A DNA stretch of 64,000 bases from Oxyruncus cristatus. Lineage: Eukaryota > Chordata > Aves > Passeriformes > Cotingidae. Positions within the stretch are counted from its first letter, which is position 1. Every line of letters starts with the position of its first letter. The notes beneath the pieces were generated by a model, which was not told the DNA's origin, ran no database searches, and was given only the letters and a program-made list of their open reading frames with translations. Positions 20,601 through 35,253 of the stretch are shown here, in pieces. The stretch is from NCBI GenBank assembly GCA_013399855.1, contig VXAY01002882.1, positions 135,654 to 199,653 of the forward strand. Reading direction: 5' to 3'. The translations under genes and the position numbers were made by a program.

Positions 20601-23600
20601 CATCTGTACATTGCTGGGATTTTACTTATGACTCTAAGGTTTAAGTCCACGCAGATTTGTTGCAGTTGTCAGAAGAAAAAACTCAATAACATGTTGTCAA
20701 ATGTGTCTCTTTTAATGACAGTAGTGAAAAATACCTTATTTATTTACCATTGTTACTCTCTTTTTCATTTAAGAATACGTCAGTACTTCTTATATTCTGA
20801 GTCTCATTTCCTAAAACAGTGATTTTGACCAATAGATTGAAATAAGAATCCAGTAAACAACTTTTGTAAGTTTATTTAGAAGCTGAGGAGTAGAACATCT
20901 CCTCTTGGCTTGCTAGTGGTCTGCACTTAATCTGTTGTCCAGGAGAGGAAAGGTAGTTGCAGTATTTTGACCAGAAACATAACCAAGCTAGTTTCCAGAG
21001 CAATGTTGTCCAGTCCTAGCACTGCAAGAAGGATGAGAGAAATATCCCTTCCTTTATTCCATTCTGAGCTAAGGTTGCGAGTTTGGTTAAGTATAAAAAC
21101 ATACTGAAAAAAATGCCACCTGGTTCTTATTTGCCATTTATTTAGATTTCCCTAATTCTTCAGTTTGCTGTCTTTCAGCAAACTTTATGCTAGCTTTTTA
21201 GTGCATGTTCTCATCTCTGGTTTTAGTTTCTCCGTCCTCACATTTGCATGCTTCCTACTCACTGTACCTTTTTTTCCTTCTCATTTTGTCATACTTCATT
21301 TCCATGTTTGGCTTCTTCTTGCATGGCCTGAAAGCTTCTCCTTAATTTTCAGCTGTTCTCCATGATCAACATCAATCCACTTCCTTGGACTCTTTTTCTC
21401 ACCTTTGTCCCAAGACTCAGTGCATTTTACCATTCTACAGTTCTCGTGGTGTAATTGCTACACAAAGACATCATATTGTCTCAGAGCTTCCTTTTCTGCT
21501 ACCCCTTAGAGTATGTAAGATGGCTCCAAGCACATCACAGAAAGAATAAGCTTTCACAGGATCTTGTGTTATCTCAAACCTACAAATCTGGCAGCAGTTC
21601 TAAGCTCATATTTTTTTCTGGGAATCAAGCTGACCATTTTGGCATTATGACTTTTAGGGCCAGTACTATCTATTACGAAGGACTTAAGTTGTTTCTTTCA
21701 ATTGATACAGTCACCAGTGTGGGTAAAAGAAGGTAATCAGTCATCCAGACTGGCAGCCTAACATGAAGAAAACCAGTGCCAAGAATAAAACTTTAGGTAC
21801 ATTGCCTTCAGCAGACAACAAGATCACAGAAAAGCAGAAATAACTCTTTATGTGAAATTTGGGTAAGTCATGGTAATGTCTACTGGTCCATAAAAGCTGC
21901 ATTCAAAACCTCAGACGCAGAGGATTCATAGTTCCCTGTATTATGAGGAATGCTGTGTAGCTGCGAGTGGGTTCTAATACTAGAGCTCTGTTTGAATGGA
22001 GGTTTCTATGTGGTCCAGATGGCAGAAAAATGGTACAGGTATGCTACTAGACATTAAGTTTGGAGAGAGTAACGAATAACTCAAAGTGGCTATACAAAAG
22101 TCCTTCTCAGAAGTGACACTTGACCCTGAACAGAGAGTAAGTATGAGTCTTGTGTACCTCTAAAAACCCTTGTAAAGCTAGAGGTGGTTAATTGGGTGGT
22201 CTGTTTCTGTAATATTCTGAATTTTATTCATCATAGTTATGGTTTAAAAAGACACTAAGAATGTCCTCATAACATGAGGACTGCGAGCCCTCCATTTATT
22301 CTTTTTCAGAAACAGTCAGTACTGTCATAACACTGATATTTGACTGCCCCAATTTGAAGTACTGCCTCAAGTGGGGCCAAAGATAAACATTAATGAGAGA
22401 GATCTCTTTGTATATTTAATATTTTTACACTTGATAATTTTGCTCTTATTTCCTGTTGAGTGTTTTTTTCTTCGTACTAAAACTTCTGTGATGTAGTGTC
22501 CCCTTTACACTGTAGGCCTCAAAGTACAGAGTCCTGCCTTCAGCACTAATTTCAGCTCTGCGTTCAACTTAAACTTACTGGGTGAGAAGGCAGCCTGGTT
22601 CAGGCTATCATGTCTGGTGAATGTATGATTTTAAATTCTTTTTAGAACAGCCCTTTGAATACAGTCATTACTCCAGTTCTTCTTTCCCTTTTTATTTATT
22701 TTTTCTCATTTACATGGGAAAAATATTTCAACCTGTTAATTTTTTCACCACTGTGATTTTACCACTTAATTGACTTTCAGTTCTCTGGCTACTATTCTCT
22801 CTGGCACTTCTTTACAGGCTGTTTTTGTTTCTATGGACTTGGAATAAACTACATGTTATCTGTTTACATGGGCTATCATGTCGTAGATAAAATATTTTAC
22901 AAGCTTTTAAAGACAAATGCAGTGGAAGTTGTGGAAGTCTGCAAGTCAAGCAATGTGACATACTGCTTTTAGCTCAGATCCCTAGACCGGAGTTCTAAAT
23001 GCAAAGTTAGATATTTAAGTTTCTGACAAAATCATGAGAAGCAGTGGGCATTTAAGAATCACCTCTGCAACTGAAGCTGAATGAGGAGATCATAAAGAGA
23101 ATATGCTGAACAGACCTACCTCTGATCTCCCACCTCCCCTTTGGAGCTCATGCACTTGGATCAGTGTGTTTGACTTCCTTTTCCTTCCCTGTGGTGAGAA
23201 GACACAACAGTAGTGTTTCCTTCAGGACTCTACATCAAAACCAGCATATGTTCACCCATGTGAATTACACCATTTGAGTCTCCTCTCCACCTCTGTTGTC
23301 AGAAACAGGCCTTTTGAAGCGAGGAATGCAAGGAGAGTTAAGGCAGCATCAATCAACAACACAGTCGTTGGTGCACTCATTTAAGAGTGGGATACCTGGA
23401 ACTTAGTCTTGACATCCCTTTCCTCTTATACGTTTGATGTTAAAGTGAATCTTGGAAACAAAAATGTAATCTATCTATTTCTGGCCCTGTTTCAGCAAAT
23501 GGTGAGGTACGTAAACCTTTTCCCCACTTCTGTAAAGGTCTGTCTGTATTGTAAAGAGGTCCTTATTTTGACCAGTGGAAGAGATGGATCCGTAGCCCCC

Positions 23601-23682
23601 CATCCTGTTCTTCAAAGGCTGTAGGCTCCTCTGCATCTTCTTGTTATTCTGGGCATTTTATAGAGAAAGCAGCAAATGTTTT

Positions 23683-23711
23683 TTTCAGAGTCTTTTACAA
23701 AGACTCTGAAA
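23683..23711. repeat. Perfect 13-bp inverted repeat with 3-nt loop
   Basis: The arm TTTCAGAGTCTTT (23683-23695) and its exact reverse complement (23699-23711) are separated by the loop TAC. As RNA this would fold into a 13-bp stem with a very tight loop. It has no T-run terminator context and no transcript evidence, so its role is unknown. Confidence 0.9.
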
Positions 23712-24941
23712 TGCTAGAATTCATCTATCTTAACATGGACAGTAGATATCAAAATCTGAACTAATTGTCCAAGATCTCTTTTCAGTCAATGGCAAGAATT
23801 TGGAACCACAGAGGGTTCTGTGGACACTAAGCCTATGGCTTGATGAGGTAAATCCCATCCAGAGGATCAAGCATACCAGCTGGATTATGCTCCTGGAGAA
23901 GCAAAAGTATTTTTTTCTGGATTCCTATGGGCCAAGAGTGAAGTACCTAAAAGTACTTGCTGAAGTGATGAAAATAAGCAGCAGTTGAATCTCATTTTTT
24001 GACTGAAACCTCTGATGGTTGTTCAAAGTGTATGAATCCTGCTTTGGATCTGACCTCTGTTTATAGTGATAAACCTGGCTACTGCTGAAGTTTAAAAGAT
24101 GAGCTTAGTCCTTTGTTTTCCCTGTAAAGGACTTTGCCCTGTTCCTTATCCTTCCCATTCTTTTATTGTTACTGTGTAATGCTACTGTATAACGCTACAA
24201 TAACGTTACGGTGTAGATGAACTGCCCTCATACACCTCTCACTTTGTTTTTTTCCTCCACTTTCTTGTGTCAAAATTAAATGGAGAAAAGGGAAGAAACC
24301 CCAAACAAATAAATGCATTGCTATGGAAATAGTTTCCCCACACAGTATCGATATTCAGAGTTATGATCCTTATTAGGCAAAGAACACATTTTCTGTCTTC
24401 AGTATGAGAATAAATAGCTTAATGGGTAAGGTATGAATTCCTTTCAAAGTAAATTGTGGAAAGATATTTTCACAAATATGAACAAAATTTGGTATGAAAG
24501 AAGAGTATTACAGTAAGATTAACACAATTTATTATGCTCACAGAGCAGATCCCCACGTCTCTGAAGATTAGTTCACTGTACTTTAAATTAAAAGCAGAAA
24601 AAAAGAAGTACAGTGCACATATATAGCTTGAGGGGGCTGACCTCAGCAAATGAAAATGGTTTCTTTCCTTTTGAAATAGTCTGATATATGGCAACCCTTA
24701 AAAAAAAATACTTGACATTATTCTTACTAACTTAAAAAAGATTAGTGACAGGGGAATGGGGACTTCAATCTTTCTGGAACCAGATAATAAGCTCCTGTAT
24801 TCTTTTGATAATCTGACCTGAACAACTATATTCTCAGGTACTTAGACGTGGTTATAGTGTTTTTCACTTGGACTAGTCCACATAATTGAAGGCAGATTTA
24901 GTTACTGGAATCAGTGATTACTGTTCTAACCATTTGAACAC

Positions 24942-24976
24942 TTAAAACTGAATTAAAAAATTAAATTCAGTTTTAA
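24942..24976. repeat. Perfect 13-bp inverted repeat with 9-nt loop
   Basis: The arm TTAAAACTGAATT (24942-24954) pairs exactly with 24964-24976 around a 9-base A-rich loop. AT-rich palindromes of this size occur by chance in AT-rich DNA, and no transposon ends or target duplications were seen around it. Confidence 0.9.
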
Positions 24977-25144
24977 AAGAATGAGTTTGCCTCTGTGGTC
25001 TTCTCCACAATGTTAATAATTTATCCATAGTCTGAATTAAATGAACTATATACACTTTTTGGAAGAGAAAGATAAACATGAAGCCAATAGTTCAGTTTGT
25101 AACCAAAAGTCATTCTTTTGTCCATGGAAGTTTCCTCACATCAT

Positions 25145-25880
25145 TATTCCCAAGCACAAGTACAGGTAGGGCAAATAATTGGTCAAGAGCAGCCCTGAAA
25201 AGGAAGACTTGGGAGTGATGGTTGATGAAAATCTCAACATGAGTTGGTAATGTGCTGTTGCATCCCAGACACCCAACCAAGTCCTGATTACATGAAAAGC
25301 AGAGAGGCCAGTAGGTCAAAAGAGGGGATTTCCCTTTCTACTCTTCCATTGTGAGATCCCGTCTGCAATACTCTATCCAGCTCTGGGGCACCCAAGAAAA
25401 ATAAGATATGGACCTGTTGGAATGAGTCCAGAGGAGAACCACTAAGTTGATCACAGGTTTGGTGCACCTCTCCTGGGAAGGCAGGGTGCAAGAGTTGGGG
25501 TTGTACAGTCTGGAGAACAGAAAGCTCAGCATAGGCATTAGAGCACCTTCCAGTACCTAAAAAGGACCTACAAGGAAGCTGGAGAGGTACTTTTCTCAAG
25601 GCCATGCAGTAATAGAACAAGGGAAAATTGCAGTAAGGTGAAGAAAGGAAGGTTTAGATTAGGTATTAGGAAGAATTCTTTACTGTGTCAGTGGTGAGGC
25701 ACTGAAACAGATTGCCCAGAGAAGCTGGGGATGCCCCATCCCTGGCAGTGTGCAAGGCCAGACTGGGTGAAGCTCTGAGCAACCTGGTGTAGTGGAACAT
25801 GTTCCTGTCCATGGTAGGGGCGCTGGAACTAGATGATCTTTAAGTCCTTTTAAAACCAAACCATTCTATGATTCTATGAC
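25145..25880 (+). mobile_element. CR1 LINE, 5'-truncated copy with intact 3' tail
   Basis: Plus-strand CR1 copy of about 735 bp. It starts within the C-terminal part of ORF2 ('caagcacaagtacag' near 25150, then 'agagcagccctgaaaa' near 25188) and runs through the region read as 'gtccagaggag' (about 25427) and the late segment 'ggtttagattaggtattagg' near 25651. It ends in the CR1 3' terminus, two overlapping ATTCTATGA units at 25863-25879. Stops and indels break ORF2 throughout; the minus-strand 110-codon frame at 25288-25620 is only its shadow. It is a typical 5'-truncated CR1 insertion. Confidence 0.92.
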
Positions 25881-28800
25881 TTTATGGTTACCATGTTATT
25901 TGAGGACTGGAGCTTGATGTTGGGAAAGAAATTGAAAGGCAGGAAAAGCAGACAGATATTTTTCTTCTGTATAAATTCTCAGGAAACCACTATTTGCATG
26001 CAGTTAGGTGCAAAAACAAAGACATGTTCCCCAATTTTACTATTTAACCTGAATCCAGGTTGTTAAATATTAATAATTCCTGAGAGTGCATTCTGGGTCC
26101 ATGCTAAAGAAAACCTGCTCCTAGAGCTTCATACACCCTGATCTGCGTACCTCCTGAGATATGTGCTGATGTTGCTGGTATGGGGGACTATAAGGAAACA
26201 ATTTCTCTTTGTCTGAACTCCAGCAGATTATATACACAGGGCTCACTAGTCTATTTGCACATGTTCCCTGGGTGCTTTGAAGTATTATTCCAGTGATAAT
26301 AATGAAGGAAAACAGATACTGTGTTCCCATTTCAGAATGGTGGGGTTTTTATTAACACTGGTGCAGAAGAAGTGCAAAGTCCTTTTAAGTCAATAAAAAA
26401 TAAGCTTTCACCTTTTTTTTTCTTTTTAAATGACACAATATTTTTCTTATGGGTAGTTTGCAAGAGTAGCATTGGAGAGGGTGTGAAAACTTGACAGTGT
26501 TAAATATGCCAGATGTTTACAGAAATACAAGTTAGATTACATTTTGTTCAGGTACAAAAGAAAAGTGAAATTATGATATGAATTCACTAATGACTGATGT
26601 GGCCAAGACAACTTTCCATAAACACTTATTGTTAAGTTTCACATATCTTGTTACCAAGAATGTGAGATGGACTGGCAATAGTAGAAAAAACTCTGTGTGC
26701 CTTTCACGGTAATAAAGATAACAAACATGAGGTATCATTTCAGTTTATCTTTCTCCTTTTAATGAAAAACATCTTGCTATTAGAGATAAGTGGCATCTCA
26801 TCTGAAGGAATTTATGGATAGAAGAAGTGAGGCTGTTCCCTGCAACTCTGAGTCAGAAGTGATAAAGGATTTTCTGTAAAGTGTTATATACAATGATAAT
26901 TCTCTTAAATTCACTGCTTTAAGTGCAAGACTTATATCCTTTAAAGATACCTCTGATTAAAAAATAAACAAAAAAACCCCAAAACAAAACCAAAAACATT
27001 TTTATATATTTGGTACTCATATTTATTTATTTTCTTTAGAAAAATGTATTAACTTTAGTTTCTAAAAGAAGGGGTAAGAAGGGTATTTTAATTTCACCAT
27101 ATCTTGCTAGTTCTTTCATTTTTTACATTTTGTCATGTTTGGAGCATGTAGTTTATCACTGGATCTGAATTAAGGAAGAAAAGGGCTGAAAAAACTGAGT
27201 CTGAGCTACTTTTACATCCCAGTAGTCTCTTCCTATAGACTATCACAGTATTGAGAGCTTTAAAACATATCGGTGTTCTTAGTAGAATAATTTACGCTGT
27301 CTGTCCAAAGCCAAGCTGTTTTCTCCATCCTTCCAGCTCCACAAGATAGTCTAGATATTCTAGAAGTTATTCTAATATTCAGAAGGTATTCTAGATGCTT
27401 TATCTTCCCTGGTCTAAGCCACTCTCCATGGGGGTATCTGTAAGATCTGCAGGGACCTTTCCATGGCTAACAGATTCACATCACTAGATGATTCCCACAT
27501 AAAAGATATCCTTGAAAGATGGCTATGGAACCAGTTCTCCGTGCCTTTGTCCACTTAACATCCTGCTGCCAAATGTATTTGCTGCTTACAGGGCAGGTAA
27601 AAGTCAAGCGGATGTTCAGATATTTTTTAACTGCTTCTAACAGTTTAGCCGCTACCAACAGGAGGGCCTGCCATTCACCACTGAATATAAAGGGGATGAA
27701 ACAGGTGATGATGTGGTTAAATGCAGTGTGGTCATGCTTATAATTCATTTGATATCAACAAGATTGAAAATATTAAAAGATAACATCACCACGTCACCTG
27801 GATCTATGCTACTCTGCTGAGTACTTCAGGACAGCTGCCTTTCCTCTTTCCCTGAGGTGTGATAGGAAAAAGTAGGGCATTGCTTGCCAGACTCAGCAAA
27901 CAGGTGAAGGTGCAGTGCTCTCTTGAAAGGGAGCTGCAGTATGTCTCCCTTGCACCAGGACAGAAGAGATGCTGTACTCAGAATCCTGTCCTTTGCAGGT
28001 ACCTAGTTAAATGGTGGCCTGATTTGGACAGATGAATCACACTCATGTAACCTGTGTGTTGCAGTTTTCTTCTGTATGTGGACTCAGGAGGACATAGGCT
28101 TTGTACAGCCCTAAGGTGTAGAACCAGGACTTTTCAACTCAGATTGGAGAAGTCCCAGTGTAAGACAAGAAGTTTTTATAAGATGTATGCAATTGTTGTG
28201 TTTACATACATAAATATCACGGTGAGTGCATTCAAATACAACTACTTTAAAAATACATTTGTGAAAATATTGGTATTGAGGTCAGGAGCTAAAACCATAT
28301 ATTAGTTTGATCCTACCCAGCCTGAATGAGCCTTTTCATTAATCTTATAAGTATGAGAAATATTTTTATCAATTGAGCTAAAACACAGAAAAGGTCACAA
28401 GCAGTTTTATGTCACAGTTGTATTTAAGTGAGAAACAATTTTCATATGAGGCTCTTCTATCCCTCCCATTTGACAGATGAGTACCAGTAACTATGACCAG
28501 CAACAGTTAACCCCTGCTTCTGAAGTGCTAGAGTGCAGTCTAGCCTTTCCTATGGCAAAAGAGGGAGTTCAGGTTTGAAGCAAAATATGCTGTAAATGTT
28601 TTTATTGCCCACCTAGCATAACCAGAGAATTTCAGAAGCCAGCAGAATCTTAGCTTGGCATGACTAAAGTATTGGAGAAAATAAAAATTTTGCCTAGTGA
28701 ATTTGCTTACTATGTAAACCAGTAAAAAATTTTCCTCAGTACTAGTAAAAGAAATGTAGTCATGCAGTAGACCTGACACAAATGGTCACCCATACCAAGA

Positions 28801-31800
28801 TCATGTTTCCCAGCATGCTTTTGATTTGGGTCAGATAGCACATTGCAAGGTGAATCGAGGACTGGTATTCAGGATGCACCAGGACCCATTCCCAGTAGGA
28901 AGTTTGTACGAATCACCCTACAAAGAGGAGATTTAGGAATTTTGTGTCAAAGTGATATTTTGCTGTGGCAGCTCTGGACTTTTCTCTGGACTATTCTTTG
29001 GTTTTAGAAATAAGGAATTTGTTTAACTCAGTTTTACTCCCTCACAGGGAGGGAGACGAAAGAGTTCCCACCTTGTGCCTTAAATGGCAGTGTTTCCAGA
29101 GGGAACCAGAGGGAAACCTTCCAAACTACACCCTGACTCTCCATAACAATTCCAACTAGGCTTTTCCCAGGGAAATGGAGGTTGTTTCACCTTTGAATGG
29201 TAAATCATGTTCCTTGAGTCATGTGCATGACCCAGTGCTCTACAGGAAATGGCCAACTGTGCCACCTGTTTGTAACCAGGTATGACAAGCCGCAGTCAAG
29301 GTCCAGGGATCCCTGCAACCCATCTGTCTCTCCTGAATGATGAAAGAGTTCCTGTTCCCATGGTCTGCATTCACCTGGTGCATGTGATGTTTCTCTCCCC
29401 ATTGCACTCCAGAGGGCCCTGACAGGTAAGGTGTTTTAGAAGTGCTCATCACTGGTGGAATGGGCACCACTGGCCTCAGACCCAGCACTTGGCTGTGTGA
29501 TGCTTTCTTCTTCTCTCCCTTTTATTTCTTAACACTGTTTTTTTAGCTTACATACTTTTTTGAAGATGTAATGGCCTCATTCGCATTTCATGACTATTGG
29601 ATTTCCTCCATATGTTGGTCACAAATTGAAATTAACAAACTGGTGCATTCCAAATAGGAGACAAACACATACCTACCCCAGGATAAACATCTCAGGAGCA
29701 ACAGCATTGCAACACTGGGTGCAGCAGCAATCCCACTTTTACCAGTCATGCTGTTACACTCAAAATCTTGTTTATGAGCTGAGAGGAAACACACCCTACA
29801 TGTATGTGTATACGGTCAAGATTTTATTGTTAATATATTCGAAATCTTAAGAATTTAATTATTACTACTCCATGTCTAATTGTTACAGAAAATTAAAGAA
29901 CACTTAGTTAGAATACTTCTAAATAGAAAAGGTCACAATAATATAGTTGATGCTGTTATATGCCCACTTCTTAGTTTCCACCCCTTCTTTTCATGAGATG
30001 TTTACCTGTCCACTGCTCTTCTTATCCTAAGGTAGGTAGAGATGCTGTTATGGTGAGTTATTAGCATCCGATATCTTTTGTCAAATGGATTATGATGTTC
30101 ATGATGTTGGTTTCTTTTCCTTACTTCAGGATCTGCCTGGAGTTACTTTTGTGTATTTTCTGATACCTTGTGGTTCTTCCTTGGTTGGCAGCCCTGTATT
30201 ACACTCAATTATATTATATATTATGGCTTTTATGTGTATTAGATATTATTTCTTTGTTCTTTTTGTTACTCTTTTCATTAACTGACCATGAGGGGGACAT
30301 TTGTACCTGAGGGGTCTCTATTTTTAAGCCTATGCCCCATCTCTTATTATCCCATGACTGCACTACACTATGTTGCATCCAGTGTCTCTGCTTCTCAAAA
30401 CCTCTGTTGTCATACTGGCCTTGTATTTCTTTACTCTACATCACTTTGTTAGAGTTATACAATTCTCTACAGAATAATTGTTACTGCTTGCTATGTAATA
30501 TTGTGGTTGTACCACACAAAGATAACAAGAGGAAAACAAATTAGCCATTGACACCTGGTCAATTGGAGAAATGACTGCCACAGCTAAAGCAAGTAAACTA
30601 AAACTGCAGGCAGGTCAGGAGAAGTTCAGACTAAGCAGGCCTGACAAGCCTTATTCCTGAGGATTTACAAATCCATAACAAAGCTTATGGTCTGTTACTG
30701 GCTACTTGTAGTGGTAATGCCATACTACAGGGGTACATAGGAACCCTGCGTTTGCATTCTTTGCAAGAGGGCTTATAGACTATACATCAAAGCATTTAAG
30801 GTATACTAGTCTGTTCTCTGATATATTCTGATGCCTATATGTGTCAGGACAAATTGGAAATGTTATCTGAAGCATAATGCAGGCAACTGAAGCTTGATGA
30901 CCTGCAGGATGGGCAGGAGTAGAAGCACGTCTTGCTGCCATTCTGGTGGAATGACACAGATCATATCTCAGTATAATGTAACTACTGTTTGTGGGTGGGG
31001 GAAAGACTGGAAGTAGCATTACTTCAAAAGGTCAAAATGTTTCTTAGTGTTTTCTGCAATAGTTGCTGTTACTGATCTTATGGTCAAATAAAAGCTAGGA
31101 AAATATTACTAAATATTAATTGGGGGGGGTGAGGGGGAAGTCACCCTTAGGAGTCCTGGCAAAAAGTCATGTCTGGACAGTCTATCCATCTCTTGTAATT
31201 ATGGAAGCTAAATAAGTGTCTGACAGCCATGGCTACCTTAGAGATTGTACATGATATATAACACAGATAGGAGCAGCCAGTATTTCTCAGCCTCTGAGCT
31301 TCTGGGACCTTTAAGAAGGAAGATTATAGTAAAATTTTCTTGTAATGCAATAGGAATCATTGCTTGATCACAAAATCTGAGAAGGGGTTCCTATTCTATA
31401 TAGTTCTATCCTTCCTTGTCCAGAAAATGTATAGAAGAGCAAGGCTCTTTCTATATGCCTTGAACTGGAGGATCAGAAAAAAATGTTTTTATTCTCTTGT
31501 GGATTTTGCAAGAGCAGAAACAATTCAATTCACCCAAATCAGTTTTGGCTCTAGTGGAAATTGAATTCTATATGTTCATCTGTCCACAGTCTAAATATAA
31601 AGCAGAATCCCTCTACACATATATTGCCACTCTCCAGGACTTGTCCAGAATTGTAGGTCAGGACAAGAAGACTGATGGTGTTACCCAAATAAATTAAATT
31701 AAGAAAACTTGATCCAAGAGTTAGTGGTTATGAATCCCATTACAACTAAAGCATTCATCCTTACAGAAAGGTCTGAAAAGCCTAAAGAGATTTCTGTCCT

Positions 31801-34800
31801 TCCTCCTTCATTTTCTGATGAGTAAAACAGCTACAGTGAATGGCTAACACAGAAGGTGAGGGTATCCCTGTAGACTGAAAATCAAACAAACCTGGGACAG
31901 ATGTCTGGAGTCTGATGTCATCTTTGTCTGTTGGGCTTAAAGTTTGATTGCAAAATACAGTGCAATTTGAATGCTCTGTTCAAGCGACAATTGGGATTGG
32001 AATAACAAAGGTGTGGTAGAATAGGAATTATCTGCATTGTTTGTGTAATTTTCACAGTGTTTTCCTAGGCTGTGTTTCACTCAGCAAGGTCCTTGATGCA
32101 GTGTTTCTCCCACAGTCTGTAAATTCATTCACTCAGAAAAAGTAATGCATGTAAACACAAAAGTGTGGCAACAGAACAAAAGCAGTTTGTTAACATTGGT
32201 ATTACCTCAAAAATCTTAAGTCATCTGAAAAAGTTTCTAAAGTTTTGTGTGTTTTCTGGGATTTTTGGGGTGTTTCAGCAGCAGGTTTTTTTTTTAAATC
32301 TGCAGTTTACTAGTTGCAAAAATAGATGCCTGAGAACAATTGGGTGGAAAATATGAAACACATCTCTTAGATTAATTCATTGTTCTACTTGTAAACATCC
32401 TTTGGGGTATCACATCCTGGAAAAGCCACTCAGTTTTTCGCTATATATGGAGCTTAAGGTTTGCTAGTTCCCATGCACTGGCAGACCATAGTGGCTTTGT
32501 GTGCACATACAAGAAATACATCTTTCTCTGTAGTTAGCTATGTAAATAGTAAATATACAGCTAGAGTCAGGAAATTAATTTTCTCAGGTTATTAGCCATT
32601 AACCATGACTTTTTTGCAACATAATCAGAAATGAAAATAATCAGCAAGAAGATGACCATAATTTGCATGCAGGTACATGTTCCAAAACTACTGAATTAAG
32701 TCTTCCATCTCTCACAATGATTTTCCTTTATAATATTTACACAAACCAGCTTAAGGGAAATAAACCATTTGTATTATGTAGGTTTGTCCATTCTCCTCTT
32801 CTTACTTTCATCTTTATTCCTGGGCACATCTCTTTCTCAAATCACAAGAAGAGAAGTAAATGTTCACTTAGAAAAATATAGACCTGTAAGTGTCCTATTT
32901 CCTATTTTTATTATATTATTCTGAAGAGACTGACTCTGCTGAAGAAGTAATAGCATTCTTTATGCCCACCACAGGAATTGGGTTATTTAGATTATTTAGA
33001 AGAAATGCTCAGACTTAATACAGTTATACCTTATTTCAACCCCTCTAAGTAATAAAGCAGTTTTACATTTCAGAGTCAAGGGAACCATGCCAGCAGGGCC
33101 TGGCGTATGACAAAGGAAAGAGAAAGAAAGGAAAGCTGCTGAAAAAACTAAAAAAAAAGGAGAAGTTTCTTTAATATTATACGACGTATATGTCTATGTT
33201 ATTTATACATACATATAATCCTTTATATTATCTATACACTGTGAAAGCCTGCTTTTAGAAAAGTAAGGTAGTTGTAGCATGCAAATGCACAAACTAACCA
33301 AAACCTTGTCTCAGATGTCATCCTATTGTTTACTTACTGATTCTTAAACTTTGATTTTCCTCACTTTGGTCAGCTTGTATTATGTCAGAATAAATATTCC
33401 TTTGCTTAAACATCCTCACAAAGAATGATATGAAATCTATAATGGGCATATATACCTCAGTTAAATATTTCATATTATTTGTACGTGTATTTGACTAACA
33501 GATGCAGTGGCTTTTGCTCAGTGTAGGGCCAAATTTTATCCAGAGGATTTTCACACACACTGAAACATGCACTTACTGTGTGTTAATCAATATTATGTTC
33601 GCAGATCGGAATAATTTTAATTTCTTAGGTGGAGATACTTGAAATACAATTTTAAAAATCCTTCATTTTCTTAATAAGTTGTGCAAACTCAGAGAGAATT
33701 TGCGCAGAATTAAAATAAAAATCCCTAAAAGTTGAGAAATTATCAGACTGTCTAAAATATCTCATTTAAGACTGCTTTTGATGCTTTAACCTAGGAAAAA
33801 TTTTTTTCTTTCTGTAAGACTTGCACTGAAATAATTCTTTGTTAGCTGCAAGTCCCCAGGCTCTTCTTTTGAGCTACGACAACTAAGAAGCACTTTCTTT
33901 CCTTTGTTTCTCCTTTGCATTCCTCCCATCCATTACATGTTTTATACAATATCTTCAGACTAAAACTTAGATGACATTTTAATTGTGATTGTTAATTAAA
34001 ATAAAGCATTCTTAAAAAGGAAGTTCAAGGGCAATTTTATGCAAATTTCATGAACCATCATCTGAGCTGCTATATAACACTGATCAACAGGAAAAAATCC
34101 TGCAATTTTTATAAGCCCCCTCTCCATTGCACTGAGTGTTACAGCCACTGCTGCAGGTATAGAACTGAAGGCTGTTGAATGATGAAGACCAAAAATTACC
34201 ATTTGGCTTCAGAATTTGCAGCACAGAGAAGTCATTCATGACATCCCTGTCCTCAGGCCATGGATGTGTGTTTTAAAGGCTCACAGATTTGCAGCTTCTA
34301 TTTGGACACCCTTACAGGATTTGTTGATTCCTATAAGAAATAATATTTTTTAAATTTGACCTGTAATCCAGCATTTTGTTTATAGCCCTACTCTCAATGT
34401 AGCATTTCTTGATAGACTTCTCCACTCTGTGCTTTTAACACCTGTTCATAACTTTTTTATAGTGTTATGGAATAGACAGTTTATAGCAAAGTTACAGTTA
34501 CTTCAGCTGACATTAACAAAGTCTGTGCCAGTTTAAGATTAATCAGGGACTCAGAAAAAGGACCCTCTCTTTCCTTCTAATTTAATACTGAGATAGGTTG
34601 GAGATGTGGCACAGAAGCAAACTGAGGGATTTAAGTTAAAAAAAAATCACTGTTCCAGTACACATATCAGAGATTCCGAATTACCTAAGGTTATATTCAC
34701 AGGCTGTAGACAGAGCATTTATTCAGAAACCAAGTGAAACCTATCTCACTAAGGCATTTTGATTTTTGTCCATGAGTCTTTCAAAATCATACACATAAAA

Positions 34801-35253
34801 TTAATAAGAAGTAAAAGAGGATTGTGAGACTTTTAATGCAAGTTTTACTATTGAAAAACCATTTTTATATTATTGTTATTATTATTAAAAAGTATAAGTA
34901 CTCTGGTATTTGATAGAGAGGTGTGGCTCCAGAAGTTAAGCACTCGAGTTTCTTCATAGGTATGGCTAAAGGTAGGGACAGCGTTGGGGAGATTTTGAAA
35001 TACCATCACCCCACTCCTTTGAAAATACCTTTGGAATTATCTCAGTAGCACCTTGCTGATGTTGTAACAAAGAAAATAGTTAGGTCAGAGACATTAACAT
35101 TCCTTTGTCAATGCTATTTCTGTTGCATGACTAGGCAACCGAGCCCATTAAACTAATCCAGGGCTTGTGTTTCCTCCAGTTTTGCAGAACATGTAGCACA
35201 TCCTTAGAAATTCATAAATAGAGCACTACAGAGCAAAGTTTCTTTTTTTTTTT
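25881..35253. other. Long AT-rich interval, no gene recognised
   Basis: About 9.4 kb without a recognisable exon, RNA gene or transposon. It contains an A/C-rich patch at 26957-27000, a cluster of short 'attctaga'-like units at about 27344-27396 and a G-run at 31122-31138. Open frames such as 27519-27743 and 29590-29850 have no domains. The slightly GC-richer stretch 29040-29500 was examined on both strands without finding a coding signal. Confidence 0.5.

Larger units (their letters stand above)
17625..25144. other. Long AT-rich interval, no gene or repeat family recognised
   Basis: About 7.5 kb in which I see no coding exon, RNA gene or recognisable transposable element. Apart from two perfect hairpins (23683-23711 and 24942-24976) and short A/T runs it is unstructured to the eye. 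The longest open frames (18082-18357, 21455-21736, 20136-20399 minus) have no domains and no convincing splice context. Confidence 0.55.

Noticed and set aside
25288..25620. 110-codon minus-strand frame
   Set aside because: Antisense shadow of the plus-strand CR1 copy.
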